From NCBI RefSeq assembly GCF_937958535.1, contig NZ_CALGNQ010000125.1, positions 1 to 30,845 of the forward strand: a DNA stretch of 30,845 nt, given 5' to 3'. How positions within the stretch are numbered: position 1 is the first letter of the stretch; each line of letters begins with the position of its first letter. Below, piece after piece: positions 1 to 7,263 of the stretch. Origin of the DNA: an uncultured Georgenia sp. (lineage in GTDB: Bacteria > Actinomycetota > Actinomycetes > Actinomycetales > Actinomycetaceae). A model generated the notes under the pieces. That model searched no databases, had not been told where the DNA came from, and saw only the letters and a program-made list of their open reading frames with translations. Both the position numbers and the translations under genes were made by a program.

Positions 1-569
1 GGGTGGCGGGGCAGCGTGGCGTACGTGCCGTTGCCGAGGTGGGTGCTCAGGCTCGCGCCGGCCGCGGCAGCGGCGTGCACCTGCTCCGGCGTCGGGGCGC
101 AGTGGCCGATCGAGACGCGGACCCCGGCGGCGACGGCCCCGCGGACGTACTCCTCCGTCCCGGGCCGCTCGGGCGCCAGGGTGACGATCCGGACCAGCCC
201 GCCGCTCGCCTCCTGCCAGCGGCGCAGCTCGGCGAGGTCGGGGTCGCGCAGGTGCCGGGCGTCGTGGGCGCCGCGGGGACCGTCGTCGGCAGCCAGCGAG
301 GGACCCTCGACGTGCACGCCCGCGATGCTGTGGGCGACCAGCGGGTCACGGCGGCGCGCCTCGGCGACGACGGCGAGGCAGTGGAGGATCTTCTCCTCCG
401 GCGCCGTGATCACCGTCGGCAGGTACGTCGTGACCCCCTCCTCCCACAGTGCCCGGGTGAGCCCGACGACGTCGTCGGGGGTGACGTCGTCGGCGTTGAC
501 GTCCCAGCCGGCGTAGCCGTTGACCTGGAGGTCGACGAGGCCGGGCCGGCGGACCGCGTCGGTTCCCAT
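1..569 (-). CDS. nagA: N-acetylglucosamine-6-phosphate deacetylase-like amidohydrolase, C-terminus beyond window
   Basis: Only the first 189 codons are in the window. NagA removes the acetyl group from GlcNAc-6-phosphate in the cytoplasm, giving GlcN-6-phosphate for NagB. Visible NagA-type motifs are GLVDLQVNG (residues 10-18), the metal-ligand segment GVHVEGP with Glu88, GHCAPT with His156, and STHLGNG with His177, all in amidohydrolase-barrel order. The ATG lies 4 bp after the nagB stop, with GGGAG upstream, so the two genes are co-transcribed and probably translationally coupled. The protein starts almost directly at the barrel and lacks the roughly 40-50 residue N-terminal beta-sandwich segment of classical NagA. 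The loop STHLGNG also differs from the common THLFNAM. It may therefore be a shorter subfamily with a related amino-sugar phosphate substrate. The family call is firm; the exact substrate is inferred. Confidence 0.8.
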   Translation of the reverse strand, partial: MGTDAVRRPGLVDLQVNGYAGWDVNADDVTPDDVVGLTRALWEEGVTTYLPTVITAPEEKILHCLAVVAEARRRDPLVAHSIAGVHVEGPSLAADDGPRGAHDARHLRDPDLAELRRWQEASGGLVRIVTLAPERPGTEEYVRGAVAAGVRVSIGHCAPTPEQVHAAAAAGASLSTHLGNGTYATLPRH

Positions 570-573
570 GGGG

Positions 574-1368
574 TCAGTCTCCCGCGACGGCGGTGACGGG
601 GAAGGCCGCGGGGAGCCGGGACGCCGCCGCGGCGTCGAGGAACAGCGAGACCGCCCCGTGGGTGCGCAGGACGGAGGCGGGCACGTCGGGTGTCACCGGA
701 CCGACCAGGGCGGCGGCGACGGCCTCGGCCTTCGCCGCCCCGAGGACGGTGCCGACGATGGCTGCCCCGCGGAGGATGGCGGGCACGGTCAGGGACAGGG
801 CGTGCGTGGGGACGTCCGCGAGTGCGGGGAACAGCCCCTCGTCGACCTGCTGCTGCCGGGAGGCGTGGGCCAGCGGCACCTCCCGCAGCAGCGCCGCGTC
901 GGCGAAGTCCGTGTCACCGGGCTCGTTGAAGGCGATGTGTCCGTTGACGCCGATCCCCAGGCAGACGAGGTCGACCGGGGCAGCGTCCAGCACCTCGCCG
1001 TAGCGCTCGATCTCGGCCCGGGCGTCGCCGTCCGTGCGGATCCTCCGCAGCCCGGGGAGTGCTGTCGAGGGGAGCCGGTCGGCCAGCCAGCGGCCGAAGC
1101 CGGCGCGGTGCTCCGGGTCGATCCCCCGGTACTCATCGAGGTGCAGGGACTCCACCCGGCTCCAGTCGATGCCCGGGGCGGCGCTGAGCGTGCGGATCAT
1201 CCGGTCCTGCGACGGCGCGCTGGCGAAGACGACCCGTGCCCTGCCGCGGCGGGACAGCGCATCCTGCAGCAGTCGCGCGGCCGCCTGACCCGCTGCGGCC
1301 CCCGCAGCGGTGTCGGACGGGGCTACGTGCACACTGTCGACCGACAGCGGCCGCTCGGTGGTGGACAT
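574..1368 (-). CDS. nagB: Glucosamine-6-phosphate deaminase (NagB family), 264 aa
   Basis: Converts GlcN-6-phosphate to fructose-6-phosphate and ammonia, the last step of amino-sugar catabolism. The signature GIGVNGHIAFNEPG (residues 138-151, His144) and LHLDEY (residues 75-80) match the NagB/sugar-phosphate isomerase fold, and 264 aa is the usual length. Asn142 stands where the E. coli enzyme has an Asp next to the catalytic His, as in short Gram-positive NagB proteins. The C-terminal half (SRQQQVDEG, then PTHALSLTVP) belongs to a divergent branch of the family, so a related amino-sugar phosphate is possible. GGAGAG lies just before the ATG. The gene is first in a nagB-nagA operon and divergent from the AGE epimerase; two LacI-type operators in the shared 148-bp gap predict sugar induction. 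Confidence 0.87.
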   Translation of the reverse strand: MSTTERPLSVDSVHVAPSDTAAGAAAGQAAARLLQDALSRRGRARVVFASAPSQDRMIRTLSAAPGIDWSRVESLHLDEYRGIDPEHRAGFGRWLADRLPSTALPGLRRIRTDGDARAEIERYGEVLDAAPVDLVCLGIGVNGHIAFNEPGDTDFADAALLREVPLAHASRQQQVDEGLFPALADVPTHALSLTVPAILRGAAIVGTVLGAAKAEAVAAALVGPVTPDVPASVLRTHGAVSLFLDAAAASRLPAAFPVTAVAGD

Positions 1369-1416
1369 CTCTCTCCAATCGTCACAGGTCACCACTGACT
1401 TGGCGACGCAGAAGGA

Positions 1417-1430
1417 TGCAAGCGGTTGCA
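1417..1430. promoter_or_regulatory. LacI-family operator O1 (TGCAACCGCTTGCA on minus)
   Basis: Exact copy of the window's 14-bp operator, lying directly downstream of the predicted nagB -10 box. A repressor bound here would block nagB-nagA transcription. Confidence 0.85.
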
Positions 1431-1460
1431 AGAGTACGATGTGGAACGCGCCTGGAGCAA
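1431..1460 (-). promoter_or_regulatory. Predicted nagB promoter
   Basis: On the minus strand TTGCTC (1455-1460) and TACTCT (1431-1436) are separated by 18 bp. The -35 box overlaps operator O2 and the -10 box abuts O1, so both operators flank the core promoter. Match to the sigma70 consensus is moderate. Confidence 0.5.
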
Positions 1461-1469
1461 CCGCTTGCA
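1456..1469. promoter_or_regulatory. LacI-family operator O2 (AGCAACCGCTTGCA)
   Basis: One mismatch from the consensus. It is 39 bp from O1 and just upstream of TAGTGT (1473-1478), a likely -10 box for the AGE gene; no good -35 box is visible for that promoter. One repressor site here could act on both divergent promoters. Confidence 0.85.
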
Positions 1470-1516
1470 AGCTAGTGTGCCCCACAGCGCCCAGGTAGGA
1501 CGGACGGAAGGCAGCG

Positions 1517-2806
1517 ATGACACCGCACCGCACCCCGTGGGTGGATGCCCGCACGCAGCTGGAGAGGGTGGTCCTGCCGTTCTGGCTGGAGCACGGCGTC
1601 GACGGCGACCGGGGCGGCTTCTTCACCTGCTTCGACAACCGGGGACGCACGCGCGTCTCCACCGACAAGTTCACCTGGTCCCAGGGCCGCTTCGTGTGGC
1701 TCCTCGCCCGGGCCGCCGAGCTGGCCCGACGCGGGCTGGTCGAGGGCGACGAGGGCACACTGCTGGACCTCGCCGCCCGAGGGGCACAGTTCCTGCTCGA
1801 CCACGCGGTGCTCCCCGACGGCACGACCCGCTTCGTCGTCGGTCGGGACGGCGGGCGACCGGAGAGCCGCGACCAGCCGGCCCGCAGCGTGTACGCCGAC
1901 TGGTTCGTCGTCATGGGGCTGGCCGAGCTCGCCCGCCAGACGGGTGAGTCCCGGTGGCTCACGGCGGCACGTCCCGTGCTGGAGCGCTCCCGCGCCGACC
2001 ACCTGGCAGGCACGGCCCCGACGCCGCCGTACGCGGTCCCCGCGGGGCACGTCGCCTTCGGGCCGCGGATGATCCTCACGAACACCCTGCTCGTCGTGGC
2101 GCAGGCGGCGGAGTCGCTGGGACAGGACCGGCACACCCTGGACTGGCTCGCCGAGGCGGTGGAGGCCATGCTCGCCCACCGCCTGCCCGACGGGACCTTC
2201 AGCGAGATGCCCGGGCCGGACGCCCGCTCGCTCGTCAGCCGGCACCGGGTCCCCGGCCACACGATCGAGGGCATCTGGGTGGCGCTCGAGTCGCTCGACC
2301 TGCTCGGTGACGACCGGTCGCGCGACCCCCTGCTCGTCTCCTTGGACGCCTCCTGCCGGCTCGGCTGGGACCCGGTGCACGGCGGCCTGCTGCGCTATGC
2401 CGACACCGACGGCCCGCACGCCCCCACCGGCACCACCGCGGGCACACCCTACGAGGAGCTCGTGCGCACCACATGGTCCACGAAGCTGTGGTGGGTGCAC
2501 TCCGAGGCGAGTGCGGCGACGGCCATCGCCGCCCACCGGTACGGCCGCCGGTCCGCAGGAGAGTGGTTCGAGCGGATCTGGGACTACACCCTGCGCACCT
2601 TCCCCGGCGGTGCGGACGGCGCCGAGTGGGTGCAGATCCGCAACCGCCGCGGGGAGCCGCTCGACCAGGTGGTCGCGCTACCGGTCAAGGACCCGTTCCA
2701 CGTCACGCGCAACCTCATGCAGATCCTCGAGCTGGGCGCGACCGACCTGCCCGTCAGTGCGGCGGCCCCACCGTCCCGCGCAGGGCGAGGGCACCGGCGA
2801 GCGTGA
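1517..2806 (+). CDS. AGE-family sugar 2-epimerase/isomerase, 429 aa
   Basis: Member of the N-acylglucosamine 2-epimerase / mannose isomerase superfamily, cytoplasmic enzymes with an (alpha/alpha)6 barrel. The length is typical. Two histidine-containing motifs occur where AGE enzymes carry their catalytic residues: RHRVPGHTIEG (His248, Glu251) and KLWWVHSEA (His328, Glu330). FTWSQGRFVW near residue 53 is also typical. GGAAGG at 1506-1511 precedes the ATG. It is divergent from nagB-nagA under shared operators, which suggests it epimerises an amino sugar or hexose before NagA/NagB. Its last 53 bp overlap the end of the convergent lacI gene. The family includes GlcNAc epimerase, cellobiose epimerase and mannose isomerase; sequence alone does not choose between them. 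Confidence 0.85.
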   Translation: MTPHRTPWVDARTQLERVVLPFWLEHGVDGDRGGFFTCFDNRGRTRVSTDKFTWSQGRFVWLLARAAELARRGLVEGDEGTLLDLAARGAQFLLDHAVLPDGTTRFVVGRDGGRPESRDQPARSVYADWFVVMGLAELARQTGESRWLTAARPVLERSRADHLAGTAPTPPYAVPAGHVAFGPRMILTNTLLVVAQAAESLGQDRHTLDWLAEAVEAMLAHRLPDGTFSEMPGPDARSLVSRHRVPGHTIEGIWVALESLDLLGDDRSRDPLLVSLDASCRLGWDPVHGGLLRYADTDGPHAPTGTTAGTPYEELVRTTWSTKLWWVHSEASAATAIAAHRYGRRSAGEWFERIWDYTLRTFPGGADGAEWVQIRNRRGEPLDQVVALPVKDPFHVTRNLMQILELGATDLPVSAAAPPSRAGRGHRRA

Positions 2807-3734
2807 CGTTGCGCGGGGTACGCCCCGAGAGCACCGCCCGGAGCAGCTCGACCGCCTGTCGCCCGAGCTCGGTGAGGGGCGCGGTCACCGTCGTCAGGCT
2901 CGGCGTCATCGTCCGGGCGAGCAGGACGTCGTCGCAGCCGACGATGCTCCGGTCCCGCGGCACGGACTCGCCCCGGTCGTTGAGCCCGGCGATGACCCCG
3001 GCCGCCATGAGGTCGTCGAAGGCGAGGACGGCGGTCGCCTCCGACTCGACGATCTCGCCGGCCGCGGCGCGCCCGTCGACGAACTGCGCCTCGAACGGCC
3101 CGAGCTCCACGAGCGCGACGTCGGGCCGACCCTTCGCCCATCCGCGGACCGCCTCGGCCCGCCGGGTCGCCGCCCACGCCGCCGCCGGCCCGCGCATGAG
3201 CGCGAAGCGGCGGTGGCCGAGCTCGTAGAGGTGGTCGGCCGCCTGCGCCAGGGCCGCGGAGTTGTCGCAGACGACGTGGGGCAGCCCCCGCACGGCACGG
3301 TTGACCACGACGCTCGGCACCCCGGCGAGCATCTCCTTGAGTCGCCCGCTCGGCAGGCGTGGGGAGGCGACGATGAGACCGTCGACCTGCGGGCGGATGC
3401 GCTGGACGAGGTCCTCCTCCGCCGCGGCCGACCGCTCGGAGTCGATGAGCAGGATGTCGGTGTCGCGGTCGCCGGCGGCCAGCTGGACGGCGCGGACGAA
3501 CGGCGGGAAGAACGGGTTGGTGATGTCCGGGACCATGAGGCCGTAGAGGCCGGTGCGCCCGGTCGCCAGCCCGCGGGCCGCCCGGTTGGGCGCGTACCCG
3601 AGCTCGCGGGCCTTGGCCAGCACCTCCTCCCGCACCGACGCCTTGACGAGGTCGGGCCGGGAGAACGCACGCGAGACGGTCGACGCCGAGACACCGAGTG
3701 CCTCGGCGATCGAGTAGATGGTCGCCTGCCTCAT
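2754..3734 (-). CDS. LacI-family transcriptional regulator, probable regulon repressor, 326 aa
   Basis: An N-terminal helix-turn-helix (about residues 5-24: IYSIAEALGVSASTVSRAFS) is followed by the hinge segment GYAPNRAARGLATG and a periplasmic-binding-protein-like effector domain (LMVPDITNPFFPP; GCDDVLLARTMTPSLTTV). The length is standard. It should bind the TGCAACCGCTTGCA operators found across the window and release them on binding a sugar or sugar phosphate. The degenerate operator over its own predicted promoter suggests autoregulation. It is divergent from the ABC importer genes and convergent, with a 53-bp overlap, with the AGE gene. It is the better regulon candidate because the other LacI gene (24254-25270) has no such operator at its own promoter. 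The link between protein and operator is inferred. Confidence 0.9.
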   Translation of the reverse strand: MRQATIYSIAEALGVSASTVSRAFSRPDLVKASVREEVLAKARELGYAPNRAARGLATGRTGLYGLMVPDITNPFFPPFVRAVQLAAGDRDTDILLIDSERSAAAEEDLVQRIRPQVDGLIVASPRLPSGRLKEMLAGVPSVVVNRAVRGLPHVVCDNSAALAQAADHLYELGHRRFALMRGPAAAWAATRRAEAVRGWAKGRPDVALVELGPFEAQFVDGRAAAGEIVESEATAVLAFDDLMAAGVIAGLNDRGESVPRDRSIVGCDDVLLARTMTPSLTTVTAPLTELGRQAVELLRAVLSGRTPRNVTLAGALALRGTVGPPH

Positions 3735-3862
3735 CGACCTGCCTCCCAGTCGCGCAGAACCGCCGGACTCACGCTCCGACGGGGCGAGCGTCAGCATCTC
3801 ACGACGGTGTCCGCAGCCCCGGGCAGTTGACGCCGCCTTCGATGGCCGCTGTGCCGGGGGCA

Positions 3863-3892
3863 ACCGTAGCGGTAGCCTGCAACCGATGGCAA
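3863..3892 (-). promoter_or_regulatory. Predicted lacI promoter
   Basis: On the minus strand TTGCCA (3887-3892) and TACGGT (3863-3868) are spaced by 18 bp, the same spacing as most other predicted promoters in this window. A degenerate operator overlaps the -35 box. Confidence 0.4.
3878..3891. promoter_or_regulatory. Degenerate LacI operator (TGCAACCGATGGCA)
   Basis: The left arm TGCAACCG is perfect; the right arm differs from the consensus at several positions. Its place over the lacI -35 box suggests weak autoregulation. Confidence 0.45.
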
Positions 3893-3965
3893 CGAACGGC
3901 GGGCGGCGTCGCGGCGCGACGCGCGGGCGAGACCGAACCGTTACCCCGTGGCACCGGGTCCGCGC

Positions 3966-3995
3966 TTGACACCTGCCGGGATGCCCCGTTAGGTT
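3966..3995 (+). promoter_or_regulatory. Predicted promoter of the ABC importer operon
   Basis: A consensus -35 box TTGACA (3966-3971) and TAGGTT (3990-3995) are spaced by 18 bp. The -10 box touches the perfect operator that follows, an ideal arrangement for repression. This is the best promoter match in the window. Confidence 0.65.
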
Positions 3996-4008
3996 GCAAC
4001 CGCTTGCA
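3995..4008. promoter_or_regulatory. LacI-family operator O3 (TGCAACCGCTTGCA)
   Basis: Perfect copy, starting on the last base of the predicted -10 box and so covering the expected transcription start of the sugar-binding protein gene. Confidence 0.88.
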
Positions 4009-4052
4009 TCACGGCCGATGCAACGACCCTGTGGCAACCCGATGGAGGGCTG

Positions 4053-5312
4053 ATGAGGCGCACTGTGAGAGCACGGATCACAGCGGCGGCGGGCAGTGCG
4101 GTGCTGCTCCTCGCCGCGTGTGGGGGTGGAGGGGACGAGCCCGAGGTGGGGGTCCCGGCGAACGCCGACGAGGTCTCCGGGACGGTGGTGTTCTGGACCT
4201 ACCCGCTCGGCGTCATCGACAGCGTGAACTGGTGGCAGCCCCACGTCGAGGAGTTCCAGGAGGAGTACCCCGACGTCGAGGTCGAGGTCGTCATGCAGTC
4301 CTTCTCCAACCGCGAGGAGGCGCTCATCACCGCGATCGCGGGCGGGAACCCCCCCGACGTCGTCTACTTCAACCCGGACTTCATCCCCCAGTTCGCCGAC
4401 CAGGACCTCCTGCTCCCGCTCGACGACCTGCGGGACGACTGGGACCGCTTCTACGACGCCTCCCTCGCGTCGATGACCTGGCAGGACACCCTCTACGGCG
4501 CGCCGCTGCTCATGCAGAAGGGGGTGAACATGTGCCACACGGACGTCATGGAGGCCGCCGGCGTGGACTGCCCGACCACGTGGGAGGAGCTGCGCGCAGC
4601 CGGGCCGGCGGTCAAGGACGCCGGCTACTACCTCACGGAGTACTCCGGGACGTCCACCCTCAACCACAGCTTCTACCAGTACCTGTGGATGGCCGGCGGT
4701 GAGGTGCTCACCGAGGACCTCTCGGCCGCGGCGTTCAACGGCCCCGAGGGCGTCGAGGCACTGGAGTTCATCCAGGAGATGGTGGAGAACGAGTGGGTGC
4801 CGCTGCAGCCGATCAGCGTCGCCGAGCAGTTCGAGCAGAGCCAGCTGGCCCAGGGCAACGTCCTCTACCACTCCGGTGGGAACCTCCCGCACGTCCGCAG
4901 CGTCATCGACCCCGGGAAGATCGTCACCACCGAGCCGCTGCAGCACCGTGAGCAGGTCGCGGTCGGCTCGGTCGGCGCCTGGTCCATCTTCGACACGACG
5001 AGCTCCCCCGAGGCGGCCCAGGCGTGGGTCCACTTCCTCTCCGAGGCGGACTTCATCGAGCAGTTCATCGCGGAGTCGGGCTACCTGCCGCCCCGCGAGG
5101 ACATCGAGGGCCTGTTCGCGGACGACCCGCAGGTGGCCGAGGGCATCGACCACCTCGACTACGTCCGCACCGGCGTCATGCACCCCAAGGCCCGGGAGAT
5201 CATCGACGTCATCCGTCCGCACATCCAGGCCGCGCTGCTCGAGGGCCAGGACGCGCAGGTTGCACTGGACGCGGCCGCCGCGGAGGTCGACGCCCTCATC
5301 GCGCGGGGCTGA
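4053..5312 (+). CDS. ABC sugar importer, extracellular solute-binding lipoprotein, 419 aa
   Basis: Family 1 solute-binding protein that captures an oligosaccharide outside the membrane and delivers it to the two permeases downstream. A lipoprotein signal peptide ends in the lipobox LLAAC with Cys23, followed by a Gly-rich linker. The mature part shows VVFWTYPLG, FQEEYPDVEVEV and IAGGNPPDVVYFN, all typical of this family, and the length is standard. GGAGGG sits shortly before the ATG. It is the first gene of a binding protein-permease-permease operon behind a perfect operator, so it is probably induced by its substrate through the LacI protein. The ligand cannot be read from sequence; the neighbours suggest an amino-sugar-containing or acidic oligosaccharide. 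Confidence 0.92.
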   Translation: MRRTVRARITAAAGSAVLLLAACGGGGDEPEVGVPANADEVSGTVVFWTYPLGVIDSVNWWQPHVEEFQEEYPDVEVEVVMQSFSNREEALITAIAGGNPPDVVYFNPDFIPQFADQDLLLPLDDLRDDWDRFYDASLASMTWQDTLYGAPLLMQKGVNMCHTDVMEAAGVDCPTTWEELRAAGPAVKDAGYYLTEYSGTSTLNHSFYQYLWMAGGEVLTEDLSAAAFNGPEGVEALEFIQEMVENEWVPLQPISVAEQFEQSQLAQGNVLYHSGGNLPHVRSVIDPGKIVTTEPLQHREQVAVGSVGAWSIFDTTSSPEAAQAWVHFLSEADFIEQFIAESGYLPPREDIEGLFADDPQVAEGIDHLDYVRTGVMHPKAREIIDVIRPHIQAALLEGQDAQVALDAAAAEVDALIARG

Positions 5313-5376
5313 CCGCCTGCGGCCGGGGCGGGTACGTCCCGCCCCGGCCGCACGACTGCTGGAGAAAGGTCCCCAC

Positions 5377-6303
5377 ATGGCCACTGTGACCGCACCGGTC
5401 GACCAGCGCAGCACGGTCGGCCCGCCGCGCCGGAGACGGTCGAGGCTGACGTCACCCGGCGCCCTCATCGCCTACGTCTTCATCCTTCCGTACGTCGCGT
5501 TCTTCCTGCTGTTCCGGATCCTCCCGACGCTCTACGGCATCGTGCTGAGCTTCGGCGACTACGGCCTGTCCGGGACCTTCGAGCTGCTCGGGCTGGACAA
5601 CTACCAGCGGCTGTTCGCCGACCCGCTCTTCTGGAACGCCCTCAAGGTCACCGGGCTCTACGCGGCCATCGCCATCCCGGTGTCCGTGACGGTCTCGCTC
5701 GCGATGGCGCAGCTGTGCAACCGCGTGCTGCGGGGCATGTCGATCTACCGGTCGATCTTCTTCCTCCCCGTCGTCACGTCACCGGTCCTGTCCGGCCTCA
5801 TCTTCATCTGGATCTTCAGCGCGGACGGACCGATCAACTCCCTGCTCGGGACCGTCGGCCTCTCCCCCGGCAGCTGGCTGCAGAGCAGCGGCCTGGTGCT
5901 GCCCGCCCTCGCCCTGGTGAGCGCGTGGATGAACTTCGGCTACAACATGCTCATCCTCCTCGCCGGGATGCTCGCGATCCCGCAGGAGTACTACGAGGCC
6001 GCCCAGCTCGACGGCGCCGGCCCGTGGCGCCGCTTCCGCAGCGTGACGCTCCCGCTCCTCAAGCCCGCCCTCTTCTTCGTCCTCGTCCTCGAGACGGTGA
6101 AGTCCTTCCAGGCCTTCGACACGATCTACGTGATGACGGGCGGCGGGCCCGTCCGGGCGAGCTACACGCTGACCTTCATGGTCTACGACCAGGGCTTCGG
6201 CTACTTCGACTTCGGGTACGCGAGCGCGGTGGGCGTCGTCCTCCTGCTCATCACCCTCGTCTTCTCGCTGATCCAGCGCCGCCTCGTCGGGAGGAGTGCC
6301 TGA
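5377..6303 (+). CDS. ABC sugar importer permease, MalF/UgpA type, 308 aa
   Basis: Integral membrane half of a carbohydrate ABC importer. After a basic cytoplasmic N-terminus (PPRRRRSRL) there are about six hydrophobic segments, the first near residues 30-56. The EAA loop EYYEAAQLDGAGPWRRF (about 204-220), which docks the ATPase, is intact, and the C-terminus is the usual RRLVGR-type tail. GGAGAAAGG at 5361-5369 sets the ATG. The stop shares one base with the start of the next permease (TGATG), indicating coupled synthesis of the heterodimer. No ATPase gene is present in the window; actinobacteria often use one shared MsiK-type ATPase for many such importers, and that is the likely arrangement here. 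Confidence 0.93.
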   Translation: MATVTAPVDQRSTVGPPRRRRSRLTSPGALIAYVFILPYVAFFLLFRILPTLYGIVLSFGDYGLSGTFELLGLDNYQRLFADPLFWNALKVTGLYAAIAIPVSVTVSLAMAQLCNRVLRGMSIYRSIFFLPVVTSPVLSGLIFIWIFSADGPINSLLGTVGLSPGSWLQSSGLVLPALALVSAWMNFGYNMLILLAGMLAIPQEYYEAAQLDGAGPWRRFRSVTLPLLKPALFFVLVLETVKSFQAFDTIYVMTGGGPVRASYTLTFMVYDQGFGYFDFGYASAVGVVLLLITLVFSLIQRRLVGRSA

Positions 6304-7190
6304 TGGCCGCCATGTTGACCGACACGACCGACCGGGTCGACCAGGCACCGGCCCCTGCCCCGGAGCACGCCCGGCGCCTGCGCCGCAGGTCCTCGCCGCG
6401 GGCGATGCACCTGCTCCTGGCCCTCGCCGCGGTCATCACGATCTTCCCGTTCTACGCGATGGTCGTCATCTCCGTGCAGCCGGGCAAGGCGATCACGATC
6501 CCCGACGCACTGTTCCCGTCGGAGATCTCCTTCGCGGCGTACGAGCAGGCGCTCGACAGCCAGAACATCCCGCAGTGGGCGCTGAACTCGGCGATCTACT
6601 CGATCGTCTCGGTGGTCCTCGTCTTGCTCTTCGCGTCGATGGCGGGCTACGCCTTCGCCAAGAAGCGGTTCTTCGGCCGTGAGCTCATCTTCTGGGTGTT
6701 CATCGCCATGCTGATGATCCCCTACCACCTGACGATCATCCCGCAGTACATCATCGTCCGGGAGCTCGGCGGCCTGAACACGATGTGGGGCATGATCGTC
6801 CCGACGATCGCCAACGCCCAGGCGATGTTCCTCATGCGCCAGTTCATCCAGGACGTCCCCGACGAGATCATCGACGCAGCCCGGATCGACGGCGCCGGGG
6901 AGTTCCGGGTCTACTGGTCGATCGTGCTGCCCCAGACCAAGCCGATCCTCGCCACGCTCGGCACCTTCGTCTTCCTCTGGCACTGGAACGACTTCCTGTG
7001 GCCGCTGGTCTCCCAGCAGTCCCCCCGCAACTACGTCCTCACCGTCGGGCTCAAGACCCTCCAGGAGCAGGAGGTCCCGCTCGCGACGATCATGGCGGCG
7101 GCGGTGGTGACCTTCATCCCGGCGCTGCTCGTGTTCATCGTCCTCCAGCGGTACTTCGTCCGCGGCGTCATGATGTCGGGCATCAAGTAG
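6303..7190 (+). CDS. ABC sugar importer permease, MalG/UgpE type, 295 aa
   Basis: Second permease of the importer. An N-terminal Ala/Pro-rich cytoplasmic segment is followed by about six membrane segments. The EAA loop EIIDAARIDGAGEFRVYW (about 188-205) is intact, and FVFLWHWNDFLWPL and the C-terminal ending GVMMSGIK are characteristic of MalG-type subunits. The ATG overlaps the preceding stop by one base and GGGAGGAG (6289-6296) is the ribosome site. A second ATG a few codons in is possible, but the first has the better spacing. It is the last gene of the importer operon, followed by a strong hairpin. Confidence 0.93.
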   Translation: MAAMLTDTTDRVDQAPAPAPEHARRLRRRSSPRAMHLLLALAAVITIFPFYAMVVISVQPGKAITIPDALFPSEISFAAYEQALDSQNIPQWALNSAIYSIVSVVLVLLFASMAGYAFAKKRFFGRELIFWVFIAMLMIPYHLTIIPQYIIVRELGGLNTMWGMIVPTIANAQAMFLMRQFIQDVPDEIIDAARIDGAGEFRVYWSIVLPQTKPILATLGTFVFLWHWNDFLWPLVSQQSPRNYVLTVGLKTLQEQEVPLATIMAAAVVTFIPALLVFIVLQRYFVRGVMMSGIK

Positions 7191-7207
7191 CACCACCCGG
7201 ACGACGG

Positions 7208-7239
7208 AGAGGCCCGCTGCGCTCGCGCAGCGGGCCTCT
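7208..7239. terminator. Strong hairpin between converging importer and oxidoreductase operons
   Basis: A perfect 14-bp GC-rich stem (7208-7221 with 7226-7239) around a CTCG tetraloop, with pyrimidine-rich sequence after it. It lies between two converging transcripts and can serve both strands. Confidence 0.85.
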
Positions 7240-7263
7240 TCTCCTGCTCGGCCGAGCGGCCGC

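Larger units (their letters stand above)
3735..4052. other. 318-bp divergent control region between lacI and the binding-protein gene
   Basis: No gene is seen here. It holds the predicted lacI promoter with a degenerate operator (3863-3892) and the binding-protein promoter with a perfect operator (3966-4008). The stretch from 3893 to 3965 shows no clear signal. Confidence 0.6.

Noticed and set aside
3..1398. Long open frames on the plus strand opposite nagA and nagB
   Set aside because: They lack family motifs and ribosome sites and have Arg/Gly/Asp-rich composition typical of antisense frames in high-GC DNA; the minus frames carry clear NagA/NagB motifs.
4019..4037. Possible extra operator made of TGCAAC and GGCAAC half-sites
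   Set aside because: The half-sites are direct, not inverted, and the spacing does not match the 14-bp operator.
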